A stretch of 64,000 bases of DNA from Streptomyces griseoruber (GCF_001514205.1 NZ_KQ948774.1:124001-188000), one strand, 5' to 3'; shown: positions 44,635-54,309, counted from the first letter of the stretch. Translations and numbers: made by a program. Notes: generated by a model not told the origin, from the sequence alone.

Positions 44635-45420
44635 ATGGGCGGCGAGAGCACGACACGTACGGCCCCGCGCAGCGGCGGTGGCACCAGCAGTGGCCCGGTG
44701 GGCAGCCGGACCGGACAGCGTCTGTCCGGCCTGGTCGTCGCGCTGGGCCTCGCGCTGTTCCTGGGCGGTTTCGGCTGGGCGGCCCTGGTCTACCGGCCCT
44801 ACACCGTGCCCACCAGTTCCATGAGCCCCACGATCGAGGGCGGCTCGCGGGTGCTGGCCCAGAAGGTGGACGGCGACGAGGTGCGCCGCGGTGACGTCGT
44901 CGTGTTCAGCGACAAGGAGTGGGTCAGCAACGCGCTCGTGGTCAAGCGCGTGGTCGCGGTCGGCGGCGACACCGTCGCCTGCTGCACCGAGGGCAAGCTG
45001 ACCGTCAACGGCAAGCAGATCGAGGAACCGTATCTGCCCGAGGGCAGCCTGGCCGAGATCCAGGACTTCCCGACCGTGAAGGTCCCCGAGGGCCGGCTCT
45101 TCCTGCTCGGTGACGAGCGGCAGGGCTCCCTGGACTCCACCGCCCACCTCACGGACGCGGCCCAGGGCACGGTGGCGCGCAGCGCGGTCGAGGCCCGGGT
45201 GGACGCCGTCGTCTACCCCTGGAAGGGCATGCTCAAGAGCCCCACGGGCTTCGAGGCGCTCGGCACCCTCTCCCGGCCCGGTCCGCTGCGGACGATCCTG
45301 TGGATGATCGTCGGCGGCACCGTGCTGATCTTCGGCGGCGCCGCGTACGGCCCGATCGCCAAACGGATCTCGGCCCGCCGCCCGCGCCGCCCCCAGCCGG
45401 AGCCGGCCGGTGCCCGCTGA
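44635..45420 (+). CDS. sipZ: Type I signal peptidase SipZ
   Basis: 261 residues from the ATG at 44635 (MGGESTTRTAPRSGGGTSSG), chosen because it lies immediately downstream of a good promoter. Membrane helix LSGLVVALGLALFLGGFGWA, nucleophile Ser in TVPTSSMSPTIEGGSRVLAQ, base Lys in VVKRVVAVGGDTVACC, and the variant box E LLGDERQGSLDSTAHL. A C-terminal helix (ILWMIVGGTVLIFGGAAYGP) re-anchors it. It is the most divergent of the four: the usual GDRVL is GSRVL and GDHR is GDER. It overlaps the NUDIX gene by 11 nt. Confidence 0.93.
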   Translation: MGGESTTRTAPRSGGGTSSGPVGSRTGQRLSGLVVALGLALFLGGFGWAALVYRPYTVPTSSMSPTIEGGSRVLAQKVDGDEVRRGDVVVFSDKEWVSNALVVKRVVAVGGDTVACCTEGKLTVNGKQIEEPYLPEGSLAEIQDFPTVKVPEGRLFLLGDERQGSLDSTAHLTDAAQGTVARSAVEARVDAVVYPWKGMLKSPTGFEALGTLSRPGPLRTILWMIVGGTVLIFGGAAYGPIAKRISARRPRRPQPEPAGAR

Positions 45421-45934
45421 GACGACTCAGGGGGCGCAGGACGCCCCCGGGGCCGGGCTGCGCAAGGTCGCCCGGGTCGTGCTCCTCGACCCCCGGGACC
45501 GCATCCTGCTCCTGCACGGTCATGAACCGGACGATCCCGCCGACGACTGGTGGTTCACACCCGGCGGCGGGGTGGAGGGCGACGAGACCCGTGAGCAGGC
45601 CGCCCTGCGGGAACTCGCCGAGGAGACCGGCATCACCGAGGTCGAACTCGGCCCGGTGCTGTGGCGGCGGACCTGTTCCTTCCCGTTCGCCGGCCGCCGC
45701 TGGGACCAGGACGAGTGGTACTACCTGGCCCGTACGACGGTGACGACGACCCGGCCCACGGCCCTGACCGAGCTGGAGCGGCGCAGTGTCGCCGGAGCGC
45801 GCTGGTGGACGTGTCAGGAACTGGGCCGGGCGCATGAGACGGTGTATCCGATCAGACTCGCCGAACTGCTGGGCAGGCTGCTGGACGAAGGTCCCCCGGC
45901 CAGACCTGTAACCCTCGACACGGAAATCGTCTAG
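45410..45934 (+). CDS. NUDIX hydrolase
   Basis: 174 residues, GTG start inside the end of sipZ. The Nudix box GGGVEGDETREQAALRELAEETGI fits GX5EX7REUXEEXGU. It is conserved after the sip genes in Streptomyces. It hydrolyses some nucleoside diphosphate-X compound; the substrate cannot be deduced. Confidence 0.92.
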   Translation: MPAETTQGAQDAPGAGLRKVARVVLLDPRDRILLLHGHEPDDPADDWWFTPGGGVEGDETREQAALRELAEETGITEVELGPVLWRRTCSFPFAGRRWDQDEWYYLARTTVTTTRPTALTELERRSVAGARWWTCQELGRAHETVYPIRLAELLGRLLDEGPPARPVTLDTEIV

Positions 45935-45990
45935 GGGCGCGCGGGACTGGCGCACAATGGGGGGATCGCACGGCTGAAGGGGAACATGCC

Positions 45991-46299
45991 ATGAGCGCCG
46001 AGGACCTCGAGAAGTACGAGACCGAGATGGAGCTGAAGCTCTACCGGGAGTACCGCGATGTCGTCGGTCTGTTCAAATACGTGATCGAGACCGAGCGACG
46101 GTTCTATCTGACCAACGACTACGAGATGCAGGTGCATTCGGTCCAGGGCGAGGTGTTCTTCGAGGTCTCGATGGCCGACGCCTGGGTGTGGGACATGTAC
46201 CGGCCGGCCCGGTTCGTGAAGCAGGTGCGGGTGCTCACGTTCAAGGACGTGAACATCGAGGAGCTGAACAAGAGCGACTTGGAGCTGCCGGGCAGCTGA
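45991..46299 (+). CDS. DUF2469 family protein
   Basis: 102 residues, ATG with aaggggaac ribosome binding site. MSAEDLEKYETEMELKLYRE, YVIETERRFYLTNDYEMQVH and MADAWVWDMYRPARFVKQVR are the highly conserved DUF2469 sequence found across actinobacteria beside rplS, lepB and yraN. The function is unknown. It is acidic, with no membrane segment. Confidence 0.93.
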   Translation: MSAEDLEKYETEMELKLYREYRDVVGLFKYVIETERRFYLTNDYEMQVHSVQGEVFFEVSMADAWVWDMYRPARFVKQVRVLTFKDVNIEELNKSDLELPGS

Positions 46300-46406
46300 G
46301 GTGCCCGCTTGTGGGTGACGGAGTTGTCCACAAGCGGTGACTCATCCACCAAGATCCACTTCTGTGGGGCGGGTGCGTGAGTGTGGGCGCCGGAGGTGGT
46401 GCCTGC

Positions 46407-46769
46407 ATGAACGCACGACGTGCGATGGGCGAGTACGGCGAGGACGTGGCCGCGCGGCGGCTGTCCGAGGCCGGTATGACGATCGTGGAGCGCAACTGGC
46501 GCTGCGGCAGGACGGGCGAGATCGACATCGTCGCCCACGACGGGGACGTCCTCGTCGTCTGCGAGGTGAAGACCCGCAAGGGCAGCCGTTACGAGCACCC
46601 GATGGCCGCGGTGACCCCGCAGAAGGCCGGGCGGCTGAGGGACCTCGCGGAGCGCTGGATCCAGACCCATGGCGGCGCACCGCCCGGTGGCGTCCGTATC
46701 GATCTGGTGGGAGTCCTGCTCCCGGACCGCGGAGCCCCCGTCGTCGAGCATGTGCGGGGGGTGGCCTGA
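46407..46769 (+). CDS. YraN/UPF0102 family nuclease-fold protein
   Basis: 120 residues from the ATG at 46407, chosen for its cggaggtgg ribosome binding site over a GTG at 46377. The PD-(D/E)XK-like core is visible in [20 protein letters not shown] followed by KTRKGS, after [20 protein letters not shown]. Holliday-junction-resolvase-like fold, cellular role unclear. It lies 1 nt upstream of the ComM-like gene. Confidence 0.92.
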   Translation: MNARRAMGEYGEDVAARRLSEAGMTIVERNWRCGRTGEIDIVAHDGDVLVVCEVKTRKGSRYEHPMAAVTPQKAGRLRDLAERWIQTHGGAPPGGVRIDLVGVLLPDRGAPVVEHVRGVA

Positions 46770-46770
46770 G

Positions 46771-48396
46771 ATGGGGTTCGCGCGTACGTGTTCGGTGGCG
46801 CTGGTGGGCGTCGAGGGCGTCGTCGTCGAGGTCCAGGCGGACCTGGAGCCCGGGGTGGCGGCATTCACCCTGGTGGGCCTGCCGGACAAGAGCCTGACGG
46901 AGAGCCGGGACCGGGTGCGGGCGGCGGTGGTGAACTCCGGCGCCGAGTGGCCGCAGAAGAAACTCACCGTCGGACTCAGCCCGGCGTCGGTGCCGAAGGC
47001 CGGCAGCGGCTTCGACCTGGCCGTCGCCTGCGCGGTGCTGGGCGCGTCGGAGCGGATCGACCCCCGGGTCCTCGCCGACATCGTGATGATCGGGGAGCTC
47101 GGGCTGGACGGCCGGGTCCGCCCGGTCCGGGGGATCCTGCCCGCCGTGCTGGCCGCGGCGGAAGCGGGCTACGAACAGGTCGTCGTCCCCGAGTGCGCCG
47201 CGGCCGAGGCCTCGCTGGTGCCGGGTGTCTCCGTGCTCGGGGTGCGCAGCCTGCGCCAGCTCATCGCGGTCCTCGCGGACGAACCCGTGCCCGAGGAGGA
47301 ACCGGACGACCTGGGCCGCCCGGATCCCCTCCTCGCCGGTCTGCGCATGCCCGGCACGGGCGCGGCCACCGGCATGCACAGCCTCGGCGCGGCCCACCAC
47401 GACCAGGGGCACGATCTCGCCGACGTGGTGGGCCAGCGCTCGGCACGGACCGCGGTGGAAGTCGCCGCGGCCGGCGGTCACCACCTCTTCCTCGAGGGGC
47501 CGCCGGGGGCGGGCAAGACCATGCTCGCGGAGCGGCTGCCGGCCGTCCTGCCCGGGCTGACCAGGGAGGATTCCCTGGAGGTCACGGCGGTCCACTCGAT
47601 CGCCGGGCTCCTGCCCCCGGGCAAGCCGCTGATCGACGCGGCCCCGTACTGCGCCCCGCACCACTCGGCCACGATGCAGTCGCTGGTCGGCGGGGGGCCG
47701 GGTATCGCCCGTCCCGGCGCTGTCTCACTCGCCCATCGGGGCGTGCTCTTCCTGGACGAGGCCCCGGAATTCAGCACACAGACCCTCGACGCCCTGCGCC
47801 AGCCCCTGGAAGCGGGCCATGTCGTGATCGCCCGCAGTGCGGGCGTGGTGCGCTTCCCGGCGCGGTTCCTGATGGTGCTCGCCGCCAACCCCTGCCCCTG
47901 CGGCCGCTTCTCGCAGCGCGACACCCTGTGCGAGTGCCCGCCCTCGGCGATCCGCCGCTACCAGGCCCGGCTCTCCGGACCGCTCCTCGACCGGGTCGAC
48001 CTGCGGGTCGAGGTGGATCCCGTCGGCCGGCACGAGCTCGCTCACCGCGGTCCCGGAGGCGAGTCCACGGCGACGGTCGCCGACCGGGTGCGGGCCGCGC
48101 GTGAGCGGGCGGCCGCCCGGCTCGTCGACACCCCCTGGCGGACCAACAGCGAGGTGCCGGGACGCGAGCTGCGCAGCCGCTGGCAGGCGAGGTCCGGCGC
48201 GATGGACGAGGCCGAGCGCAACCTGGAGCGGGGCGTGCTCACCGCGCGCGGGCTCGATCGCGTCCTGCGGGTCGCCTGGACCGTCGCCGACCTCGTCGGC
48301 CACGACCGGCCCGACGCCACCGACGTCGCCCTCGCCCTGCAACTGCGGACCGGGGTCCCGCGGGGTGTGCCGATGGCAATCGGGGCCCTGACGTGA
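46771..48396 (+). CDS. YifB/ComM family Mg-chelatase-like AAA+ ATPase
   Basis: 541 residues from the ATG at 46771 (MGFARTCSVALVGVEGVVVE). An N-terminal Lon-substrate-like fold (VNSGAEWPQKKLTVGLSPAS) is followed by an AAA+ domain with Walker A GPPGAGKTMLAERLPAVLPG and Walker B GVLFLDEAPEF, a Cys pair in NPCPCGRFSQRDTLCECPPS, and a C-terminal Mg-chelatase domain. ComM is a branch-migration helicase promoting integration of transforming DNA. Adjacency to yraN and dprA fits a DNA-processing group. Its stop overlaps the dprA GTG. Confidence 0.93.
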   Translation: MGFARTCSVALVGVEGVVVEVQADLEPGVAAFTLVGLPDKSLTESRDRVRAAVVNSGAEWPQKKLTVGLSPASVPKAGSGFDLAVACAVLGASERIDPRVLADIVMIGELGLDGRVRPVRGILPAVLAAAEAGYEQVVVPECAAAEASLVPGVSVLGVRSLRQLIAVLADEPVPEEEPDDLGRPDPLLAGLRMPGTGAATGMHSLGAAHHDQGHDLADVVGQRSARTAVEVAAAGGHHLFLEGPPGAGKTMLAERLPAVLPGLTREDSLEVTAVHSIAGLLPPGKPLIDAAPYCAPHHSATMQSLVGGGPGIARPGAVSLAHRGVLFLDEAPEFSTQTLDALRQPLEAGHVVIARSAGVVRFPARFLMVLAANPCPCGRFSQRDTLCECPPSAIRRYQARLSGPLLDRVDLRVEVDPVGRHELAHRGPGGESTATVADRVRAARERAAARLVDTPWRTNSEVPGRELRSRWQARSGAMDEAERNLERGVLTARGLDRVLRVAWTVADLVGHDRPDATDVALALQLRTGVPRGVPMAIGALT

Positions 48397-49553
48397 ACCG
48401 CACCGGAGAGCCGGACTCCGGCCGGCTCGCCCGGGTCTTTCTCTGCCGGGTGTTCGAGCCCGGCGACGAGGCCGGGGGGCGGTGGGTGCGGGAGCGGGGG
48501 TGTGCGGAGGTGGTGCGGGGGCTGCGGGAGGACCGGGAGCCGCCGGCCGGGGTGAGCGCGCGGCGGTGGGAAGGGCTCAGGGCGCGGGCCGCGGCGGCCG
48601 AGCCGGAGCGGGATCTGACGGTGGCCGAGGCCGCCGGGGTGCGGTTCCTGTGCCCCGGGGACGCGGAGTGGCCCGGCACCCTGGACGACCTCGGGGACGC
48701 CCGCCCGTTCGGGTTGTGGGTGCGGGGCCGGCCCAGCCTGCGGATGTGGGGCCTGCGCTCGGTCGCCGTGGTCGGCGCCCGCGCCTGCACCGAGTACGGC
48801 GCCCACATGGCCACCACCCTCGCCGCCGGCCTCGCCGAGCGCGGCTGGGTGGTCGTCTCCGGCGGCGCCTACGGCGTGGACGGCGCCGCCCACCGGGGCG
48901 CCCTCGGCGCCGGCGGCGCCACCGTCGCCGTCCTGGCCTGCGGGGTCGACCGGCCCTACCCGCGCGGCCACACCGAGCTGATCAACCGGATCGCCGCGCA
49001 GGGACTGGTCGTGGGGGAGCTGCCACCGGGGGACCATCCCACGCCCAGCAGATTCGTCCTGCGCAACAGGGTGATCGCCGCGCTCACCCGGGGCACCGTG
49101 GTCGTGGAGGCCGCCCACCGCAGCGGCTCCCTCGTCACCGCACGGGCGGCCCTGCGGCTCGGCCGGCACACCATGGGCGTCCCCGGCCCCGCCACCAGCG
49201 GACTGTCCGCCGGGGTGCACGAACTGCTGCGCGGCGAGGCCGAACTGGTCACCGACGCCGCGGAGGTCGTCGAACTCGTCGGTGACATGGGCGAACTCGC
49301 CCCGGCCCGGCGCGGCCCGGTACTCCCGCGCGACCTCCTGGAACCCGACGCCCGCCGCGTCCTCGCGGCGCTCCCCGCCCGCAGCCCGGCCCGCGCCGAG
49401 GAGATCGCCCGCGGCGCCGGGACCACCCCGGACGACGCGATCGCGAGACTGTACGAACTTAGAGCACTTGGTTACGTCGAACGACACGGCGACGGCTGGA
49501 AGTTGACACGCCAGGCGATCGTCTCCGTTCGAGGGGGTCCCGGGCCGTGCTGA
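48393..49553 (+). CDS. dprA: DNA processing protein DprA
   Basis: 386 residues. It binds single-stranded DNA and loads RecA during transformation and recombination. The Rossmann-like core is intact: [80 protein letters not shown] and [15 protein letters not shown], with a C-terminal DML1-like winged helix. GTG start overlaps the comM-like stop (GTGA). The last 36 codons (49446-49553) use rare codons (AGA twice, CTT twice, GCA, GGT, TTG, ACA, CGA) unlike the rest of the gene, possibly a trace of an integration event. Confidence 0.94.
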   Translation: MNRTGEPDSGRLARVFLCRVFEPGDEAGGRWVRERGCAEVVRGLREDREPPAGVSARRWEGLRARAAAAEPERDLTVAEAAGVRFLCPGDAEWPGTLDDLGDARPFGLWVRGRPSLRMWGLRSVAVVGARACTEYGAHMATTLAAGLAERGWVVVSGGAYGVDGAAHRGALGAGGATVAVLACGVDRPYPRGHTELINRIAAQGLVVGELPPGDHPTPSRFVLRNRVIAALTRGTVVVEAAHRSGSLVTARAALRLGRHTMGVPGPATSGLSAGVHELLRGEAELVTDAAEVVELVGDMGELAPARRGPVLPRDLLEPDARRVLAALPARSPARAEEIARGAGTTPDDAIARLYELRALGYVERHGDGWKLTRQAIVSVRGGPGPC

Positions 49554-49837
49554 CCGAGCGTGTTCGGCCGTCCGGGGGAACGCCGAAGGCCTTGGGATTT
49601 CCCGTAGTTGGCACCCCGCCGCGGTCACCCAGCGCGATCGTCGCGACCCGGTGGTGCGGTCAGCGGAACGTATCTGCGTACAAGCGTGGACACGCCCTTC
49701 GCGCACCGCGACACTCCAGTCACGCTACGCTCACGAGGATTCCGGTACAGAACGGCAGCAGAGCGACTTCAGACCAGCAGGACACCCAGGTACCCCCGAC
49801 TCCACGTACTTCACGGCAGAACGGCACAAGGCGACGA

Positions 49838-50680
49838 ATGCCCCAGCACACCTCCGGGTCCGACCGGGCGGCGGTCCCCCCAGCCGCCCGCGACGGTGGC
49901 AGCGTGCGGCCGCCCGCTCCCTCGACGCTCGACGAGCTGTGGCGGTCGTACAAGGCGACGGGGGACGAGCGGCTGCGGGAGCAGCTGATCCTGCACTACT
50001 CGCCGCTGGTGAAGTACGTGGCCGGCCGGGTGAGCGTCGGTCTGCCGCCCAACGTGGAACAGGCCGACTTCGTCTCCTCGGGGGTCTTCGGGCTGATCGA
50101 CGCGATCGAGAAGTTCGACCTCGACCGGGAGATCAAGTTCGAGACGTACGCGATCACCCGTATCCGGGGCGCCATGATCGACGAGCTGCGGGCGCTCGAC
50201 TGGATCCCCCGGTCGGTACGGCAGAAGGCGCGCAACGTCGAGCGGGCGTACGCGACGCTGGAGGCCCGGCTGCGGCGGACCCCGACGGAGTGCGAGGTGG
50301 CCGCCGAGATGGGCATCGGCGTCGACGAGCTCCACGCGGTCTTCAGCCAGCTCTCGCTCGCCAACGTGGTCGCCCTGGAGGAACTGCTGCACGTCGGCGA
50401 CGAGGGCGGCGACGGGCTCAGCTTCATGGACACCCTGGAGGACACCGCCGCGGACAACCCCGTGGAGGTGGCCGAGGACCGCGAGCTGCGACGGTTCCTG
50501 GCCAGGGCGATCAACACCCTGCCCGACCGGGAGAAGACCGTCGTCACGCTCTACTACTACGAGGGCCTGACCCTCGCCGAGATCGGGAACGTGCTCGGGG
50601 TGACCGAGAGCCGGGTCAGCCAGATCCACACCAAGTCGGTGCTCCAGCTGCGCGCGAAACTGGCGAGCTTCGGTCGCTGA
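49838..50680 (+). CDS. whiG: RNA polymerase sigma factor WhiG
   Basis: 280 residues from the ATG at 49838 ([20 protein letters not shown]). It is a FliA-type sigma factor that starts sporulation in aerial hyphae, activating whiI and whiH, and is held inactive by RsiG with c-di-GMP in Streptomyces. Region 2 includes [20 protein letters not shown] and [19 protein letters not shown], region 3 [20 protein letters not shown], and region 4 [20 protein letters not shown] then [19 protein letters not shown]. The 284-bp upstream region has no gene and no recognised box. Confidence 0.97.
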   Translation: MPQHTSGSDRAAVPPAARDGGSVRPPAPSTLDELWRSYKATGDERLREQLILHYSPLVKYVAGRVSVGLPPNVEQADFVSSGVFGLIDAIEKFDLDREIKFETYAITRIRGAMIDELRALDWIPRSVRQKARNVERAYATLEARLRRTPTECEVAAEMGIGVDELHAVFSQLSLANVVALEELLHVGDEGGDGLSFMDTLEDTAADNPVEVAEDRELRRFLARAINTLPDREKTVVTLYYYEGLTLAEIGNVLGVTESRVSQIHTKSVLQLRAKLASFGR

Positions 50681-50750
50681 CCGGATCCGGAGGCGGCCGA
50701 GCGGGCGCAGTCACTCCCGTACGGCGTGGAGCGTCCGTAAAGTGGTCGAC

Positions 50751-51332
50751 GTGCCAAGGATTCGAGCGGCCTCCGTGGCCGAGCACCGGTCGATGCAGCG
50801 TGCCGCCCTGCTGGACGCGGCACGCTCCCTGTTGTCCGAGGGCGGGACGGAGGCGCTGACCTTCCCCGCCCTCGCCGAGCGGACGGGGCTCGCGCGCTCG
50901 TCCGTGTACGAGTACTTCCGCTCGCGGGCGGCCGTGGTCGAGGAGCTGTGCGAGGTCGACTTCCCCGTGTGGGCGGCGGAGGTCGAGGCGGCGATGGCCG
51001 CGGCCGACGGGCCCCGGGCCCAGGTCGAGGCGTATGTGCGGCGGCAGTTGGCGCTGGTCGGGGACCGGCGGCACCGGGCCGTGGTGGCGATCTCGGCCAG
51101 CGAACTGGACGCCGGCGCCCGGGAGAAGATCCGGGCCGCGCACGGCGGGCTGGTCGCCATGATCGTGGAGGCGCTGGCGGAGATGGGGCATGCGGAGCCC
51201 CGGCTGGCGGCGATGCTGGTGCAGGGGGTCGTGGACTCCGCTGTGCGCAGGATCGAGCTGGGCGCGGCGGAGGCGCCGGAGGCGATCACCGAGGCCGCCG
51301 TGCGGATGGTCCTGCGGGGCGTCTGCGGCTGA
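50751..51332 (+). CDS. TetR-family transcriptional regulator
   Basis: 193 residues from the GTG at 50751 (VPRIRAASVAEHRSMQRAAL); a GTG at 50742 would overlap a TAAAGT -10-like box (50738-50743), so the shorter, leaderless form is preferred. The N-terminal helix-turn-helix ALTFPALAERTGLARSSVYEYFRSRAAVVEEL is typical TetR, with a helical ligand domain after it. The target is unknown. It is conserved downstream of whiG, but no role in development is known to me. Confidence 0.9.
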   Translation: MPRIRAASVAEHRSMQRAALLDAARSLLSEGGTEALTFPALAERTGLARSSVYEYFRSRAAVVEELCEVDFPVWAAEVEAAMAAADGPRAQVEAYVRRQLALVGDRRHRAVVAISASELDAGAREKIRAAHGGLVAMIVEALAEMGHAEPRLAAMLVQGVVDSAVRRIELGAAEAPEAITEAAVRMVLRGVCG

Positions 51333-51386
51333 GTTCCGGCCGAGGCTCGCCCGGAGTCACGCGGGAACACGCGGGAGGTCAGGGGG

Positions 51387-51929
51387 TCACGCAAGGGGAA
51401 GCAGGCGGGACGGGCCCCTGCGCAGGAGCCACCCGGGCAGCAGGTCCAGCGGGTTCAGATAGGTCCTGCCGCGCCGCAGTCCCCAGTGCAGGCAGGCCGA
51501 CGGGCAGTGGGACCCCGTGGGTTCCAGCTCGGCGACCACCTCGCCGGGGGTCACTTCGGCGCCCTCGCGTACCAGGGGGCGTACCGGCTCGTAGGTCGTT
51601 CCGAGGTCCGTGCCCGTCAGCGCCACGGACAGCACGCCCCGTCCCGCCACCCGGCCGGCGTATGCCACCCGGCCCGCCGCCACCGCTCGCACCGGTGTGC
51701 CGGGGGCGGCCACCAGGTCGACCCCGCGGTGGCCGCGGCCGTAGGGCGTCGCCGGAGGTTCCCAGCCGCGGGACACCGGCGGGCGGGTGCCCACCGGCCA
51801 GGTCCGGGCGAGAGGCGGGACCCGCGGCGGCGGCTCGGGGGGCGTGGGGGGAGGATCCGCCCAGGCCAGGGTCGTCGTCAGGGTGAGCAGCAGGAGCAGC
51901 AGCGGACCGGTGCGGCGCAGCGCTTTCAT
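51387..51929 (-). CDS. Secreted M23/LytM-family peptidase-like protein
   Basis: 180 residues. A signal peptide [24 protein letters not shown] is followed by a Pro-rich linker and a LytM fold. The first zinc motif HRGVD (HxxxD) is present, then [20 protein letters not shown]. The second motif, normally HxH, is Cys-Leu-His in [11 protein letters not shown], so the first His is replaced and catalysis may be impaired. It acts outside the membrane, either as a cell-wall endopeptidase or as a degenerate LytM activator. It is divergent from rpsB. Confidence 0.88.
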   Translation of the reverse strand: MKALRRTGPLLLLLLTLTTTLAWADPPPTPPEPPPRVPPLARTWPVGTRPPVSRGWEPPATPYGRGHRGVDLVAAPGTPVRAVAAGRVAYAGRVAGRGVLSVALTGTDLGTTYEPVRPLVREGAEVTPGEVVAELEPTGSHCPSACLHWGLRRGRTYLNPLDLLPGWLLRRGPSRLLPLA

Positions 51930-52210
51930 GGGAGAACCGTCCCGCGCTCGCGCCGATCACGGCCGGGCCTGTGGACGAACCGCCGGTTGTGGAGAGCGGC
52001 GTCACCCGGCGCCCCGCCGGTCCCGTACACTTCTTCTGGCGATCCGGGTCACCGGGTCGACTTCGCACGCCCCGGTATCGGGAGCCCGGCCCAGGTCGGT
52101 CCTCCGGTATCCGCGCCCCTCGGTCCTTCGTGGCTCGGCGCACCGCGGGCGTCAGGCGCGGGAGCCGTCCGGCCCCTGCGGCACAACCGAGAAACCCAAG
52201 GAGAACGGCC

Positions 52211-53122
52211 ATGGCCGTCGTCACGATGCGGGAGCTGCTGGAGAGCGGCGTCCACTTCGGTCACCAGACCCGTCGCTGGAACCCGAAGATGAAGCGCTTC
52301 ATCTTCACCGAGCGCAACGGCATCTACATCATCGACCTGCTCCAGTCGCTGTCGTACATCGACCGCGCCTTCGAGTTCGTCAAGGAGACCGTCGCCCACG
52401 GCGGCACGGTCATGTTCGTCGGCACGAAGAAGCAGGCGCAGGAGGCCATCGCCGAGCAGGCCACCCGCGTCGGCATGCCCTACGTCAACCAGCGCTGGCT
52501 GGGCGGCATGCTCACCAACTTCTCGACCGTCTACAAGCGTCTGCAGCGCCTCAAGGAGCTCGAGCAGATCGACTTCGAGGACGTCGCCGCGTCCGGTCTG
52601 ACCAAGAAGGAGCTTCTCGTGCTCTCGCGCGAGAAGGCCAAGCTGGAGAAGACCCTCGGTGGTATCCGTGAGATGTCCAAGGTTCCCAGCGCCGTCTGGA
52701 TCGTGGACACCAAGAAGGAGCACATCGCGGTCGGCGAGGCCCGGAAGCTGAACATCCCGGTCGTCGCCATCCTCGACACGAACTGCGACCCCGACGAGGT
52801 CGACTACAAGATCCCGGGCAACGACGACGCGATCCGCTCCGTCACCCTGCTCACCCGTGTGATCGCCGACGCCGTCGCCGAGGGCCTCATCGCCCGCTCC
52901 GGCGTCGCCACCGGCGACAAGGGCGAGAAGGCCGCGGGCGAGCCGCTCGCCGAGTGGGAGCGCGACCTGCTCGAGGGCGAGAAGAAGGCCGACGAGGCTC
53001 CGGCCGCTGAGGCCCCGGCCGCCGAGGCCCCCGCTGCCGAGGCCCCCGCTGCCGAGGCTCCGGCCGCCGAGGCTGCTGAGGCTCCCGCCGAGGCTCCGGC
53101 CGCGGACGCCGAGCAGGCCTGA
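52211..53122 (+). CDS. rpsB: 30S ribosomal protein S2
   Basis: 303 residues, ATG at 52211 with aggagaac. [20 protein letters not shown] and [20 protein letters not shown] are canonical S2. The last 45 residues are a repetitive Ala/Glu/Pro tail (several APAAE units) that is specific to Streptomyces-type S2. The 281-bp gap upstream contains the promoter region, with a TACACT -10-like box near 52026. Confidence 0.97.
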   Translation: MAVVTMRELLESGVHFGHQTRRWNPKMKRFIFTERNGIYIIDLLQSLSYIDRAFEFVKETVAHGGTVMFVGTKKQAQEAIAEQATRVGMPYVNQRWLGGMLTNFSTVYKRLQRLKELEQIDFEDVAASGLTKKELLVLSREKAKLEKTLGGIREMSKVPSAVWIVDTKKEHIAVGEARKLNIPVVAILDTNCDPDEVDYKIPGNDDAIRSVTLLTRVIADAVAEGLIARSGVATGDKGEKAAGEPLAEWERDLLEGEKKADEAPAAEAPAAEAPAAEAPAAEAPAAEAAEAPAEAPAADAEQA

Positions 53123-53141
53123 CCGTCCAGCGTCACGGTTG

Positions 53142-53178
53142 ACGGCGGGGGCGGCGACATCAAGTCCGCCCCCGCCGT
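53142..53178 (+). terminator. Hairpin between rpsB and tsf
   Basis: A perfect 13-bp stem ACGGCGGGGGCGG/CCGCCCCCGCCGT with an 11-nt loop, 20 nt after the rpsB stop. It probably attenuates readthrough so that S2 and EF-Ts are made at different levels. Confidence 0.8.
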
Positions 53179-53280
53179 TCACCCGTAGGTCGGCACGGAG
53201 TCGGAGAGCTACCGCCCACTGGAGTTCCCAGACCGTGCAGATCTTCGATCTTCCAGACTTCGAGAAAGATTCACAGACTC

Positions 53281-54117
53281 ATGGCGAACTACACCGCCGC
53301 TGACGTCAAGAAGCTCCGTGAGCTCACCGGCGCCGGCATGATGGACTGCAAGAAGGCGCTGGACGAGGCCGAGGGCAACGTCGAGAAGGCCGTCGAGGCG
53401 CTCCGTATCAAGGGCCAGAAGGGCGTCGCCAAGCGCGAGGGCCGCTCCGCCGAGAACGGCGCCGTGGTCGCGATCATCGCCGACGACAACGCCTCCGGTG
53501 TCCTGGTCGAGCTGAAGTGCGAGACGGACTTCGTCGCCAAGGGCGAGAAGTTCCAGAGCGTCGCCAAGGCCATCGCCGAGCACGTCGCCGCGACCTCCCC
53601 GGCCGACCTCCAGGCGCTCCTCGCCTCCGAGATCGAGGCCGGCAAGACCGTCCAGGCGTACGTGGACGAGGCCAACGCCAACCTCGGCGAGAAGATCGTC
53701 CTGGACCGCTTCGCGCAGTTCAACGACGGCTTCGTCACCGCGTACCTGCACCGCACGATGCCCGACCTGCCGCCGCAGATCGGTGTCCTCGTCGAGCTGG
53801 ACAAGCCGAACGCCGAGGTCGCCCGCGGCGTCGCCCAGCACATCGCCGCCTTCGCGCCGAAGTACCTGGCCAAGGAGGACGTGCCGGCCGAGGTCGTCGA
53901 GTCCGAGCGCCGTATCGCCGAGGAGACCACCCGCGCCGAGGGCAAGCCCGAGGCCGCGATCGCCAAGATCGTCGAGGGTCGCCTCAACGGCTTCTTCAAG
54001 GACGCGACGCTGCTCGGTCAGCCGTACGCGCTCGACAACAAGAAGTCCGTCCAGAAGGTCCTGGACGAGGCCGGTGTCACCCTGAAGCGCTTCTCGCGCA
54101 TCAAGGTCGGCATCTGA
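53281..54117 (+). CDS. tsf: Translation elongation factor Ts
   Basis: 278 residues. It exchanges GDP for GTP on EF-Tu. MANYTAADVKKLRELTGAGM and MDCKKALDEAEGNVEKAVEA form the UBA-like domain. The core motif is CETDFVAKGEKFQSVAKAIA and the C-terminal module is EGRLNGFFKDATLLGQPYAL. The ATG is preceded by gagaaagattc. It is separated from pyrH by a terminator. Confidence 0.97.
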   Translation: MANYTAADVKKLRELTGAGMMDCKKALDEAEGNVEKAVEALRIKGQKGVAKREGRSAENGAVVAIIADDNASGVLVELKCETDFVAKGEKFQSVAKAIAEHVAATSPADLQALLASEIEAGKTVQAYVDEANANLGEKIVLDRFAQFNDGFVTAYLHRTMPDLPPQIGVLVELDKPNAEVARGVAQHIAAFAPKYLAKEDVPAEVVESERRIAEETTRAEGKPEAAIAKIVEGRLNGFFKDATLLGQPYALDNKKSVQKVLDEAGVTLKRFSRIKVGI

Positions 54118-54220
54118 GTCCGTACCGCGACGGACGCCCGGTCCCTATAGGGTCGTAGGCAGTCGTCCCGGTACGCCGTCACGCGCGCGTGCGTGACGGA
54201 CGACAGCAGATCTGACGAGG

Positions 54221-54280
54221 AGGCCATTGCCGCGCACGGGTTGCCAACGACACCCCACCGGCAATGGCCTTCTTTGTATG
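54221..54280 (+). terminator. Terminator between tsf and pyrH
   Basis: A 12-bp stem AGGCCATTGCCG/CGGCAATGGCCT (54221-54232 with 54259-54270), 26-nt loop, then TCTTTGTATG, a partly T-rich tail. It ends about 30 nt before the pyrH start, so pyrH expression depends on readthrough or on a promoter within or after it. A palindrome CCCTATAGGG lies upstream at 54143-54152. Confidence 0.75.
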
Positions 54281-54309
54281 TGCACCACGTGAAAGAGGCG
54301 GGATCTCCC

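Noticed and set aside
49554-49837. tRNA or integrase remnant between dprA and whiG
   Set aside because: No cloverleaf, CCA end or integrase motif is visible; it is read as the whiG upstream region.
54193-54309. Upstream GTG start extending pyrH by 39 residues
   Set aside because: It would place a strong terminator hairpin inside the coding region and adds residues not seen in UMP kinases.
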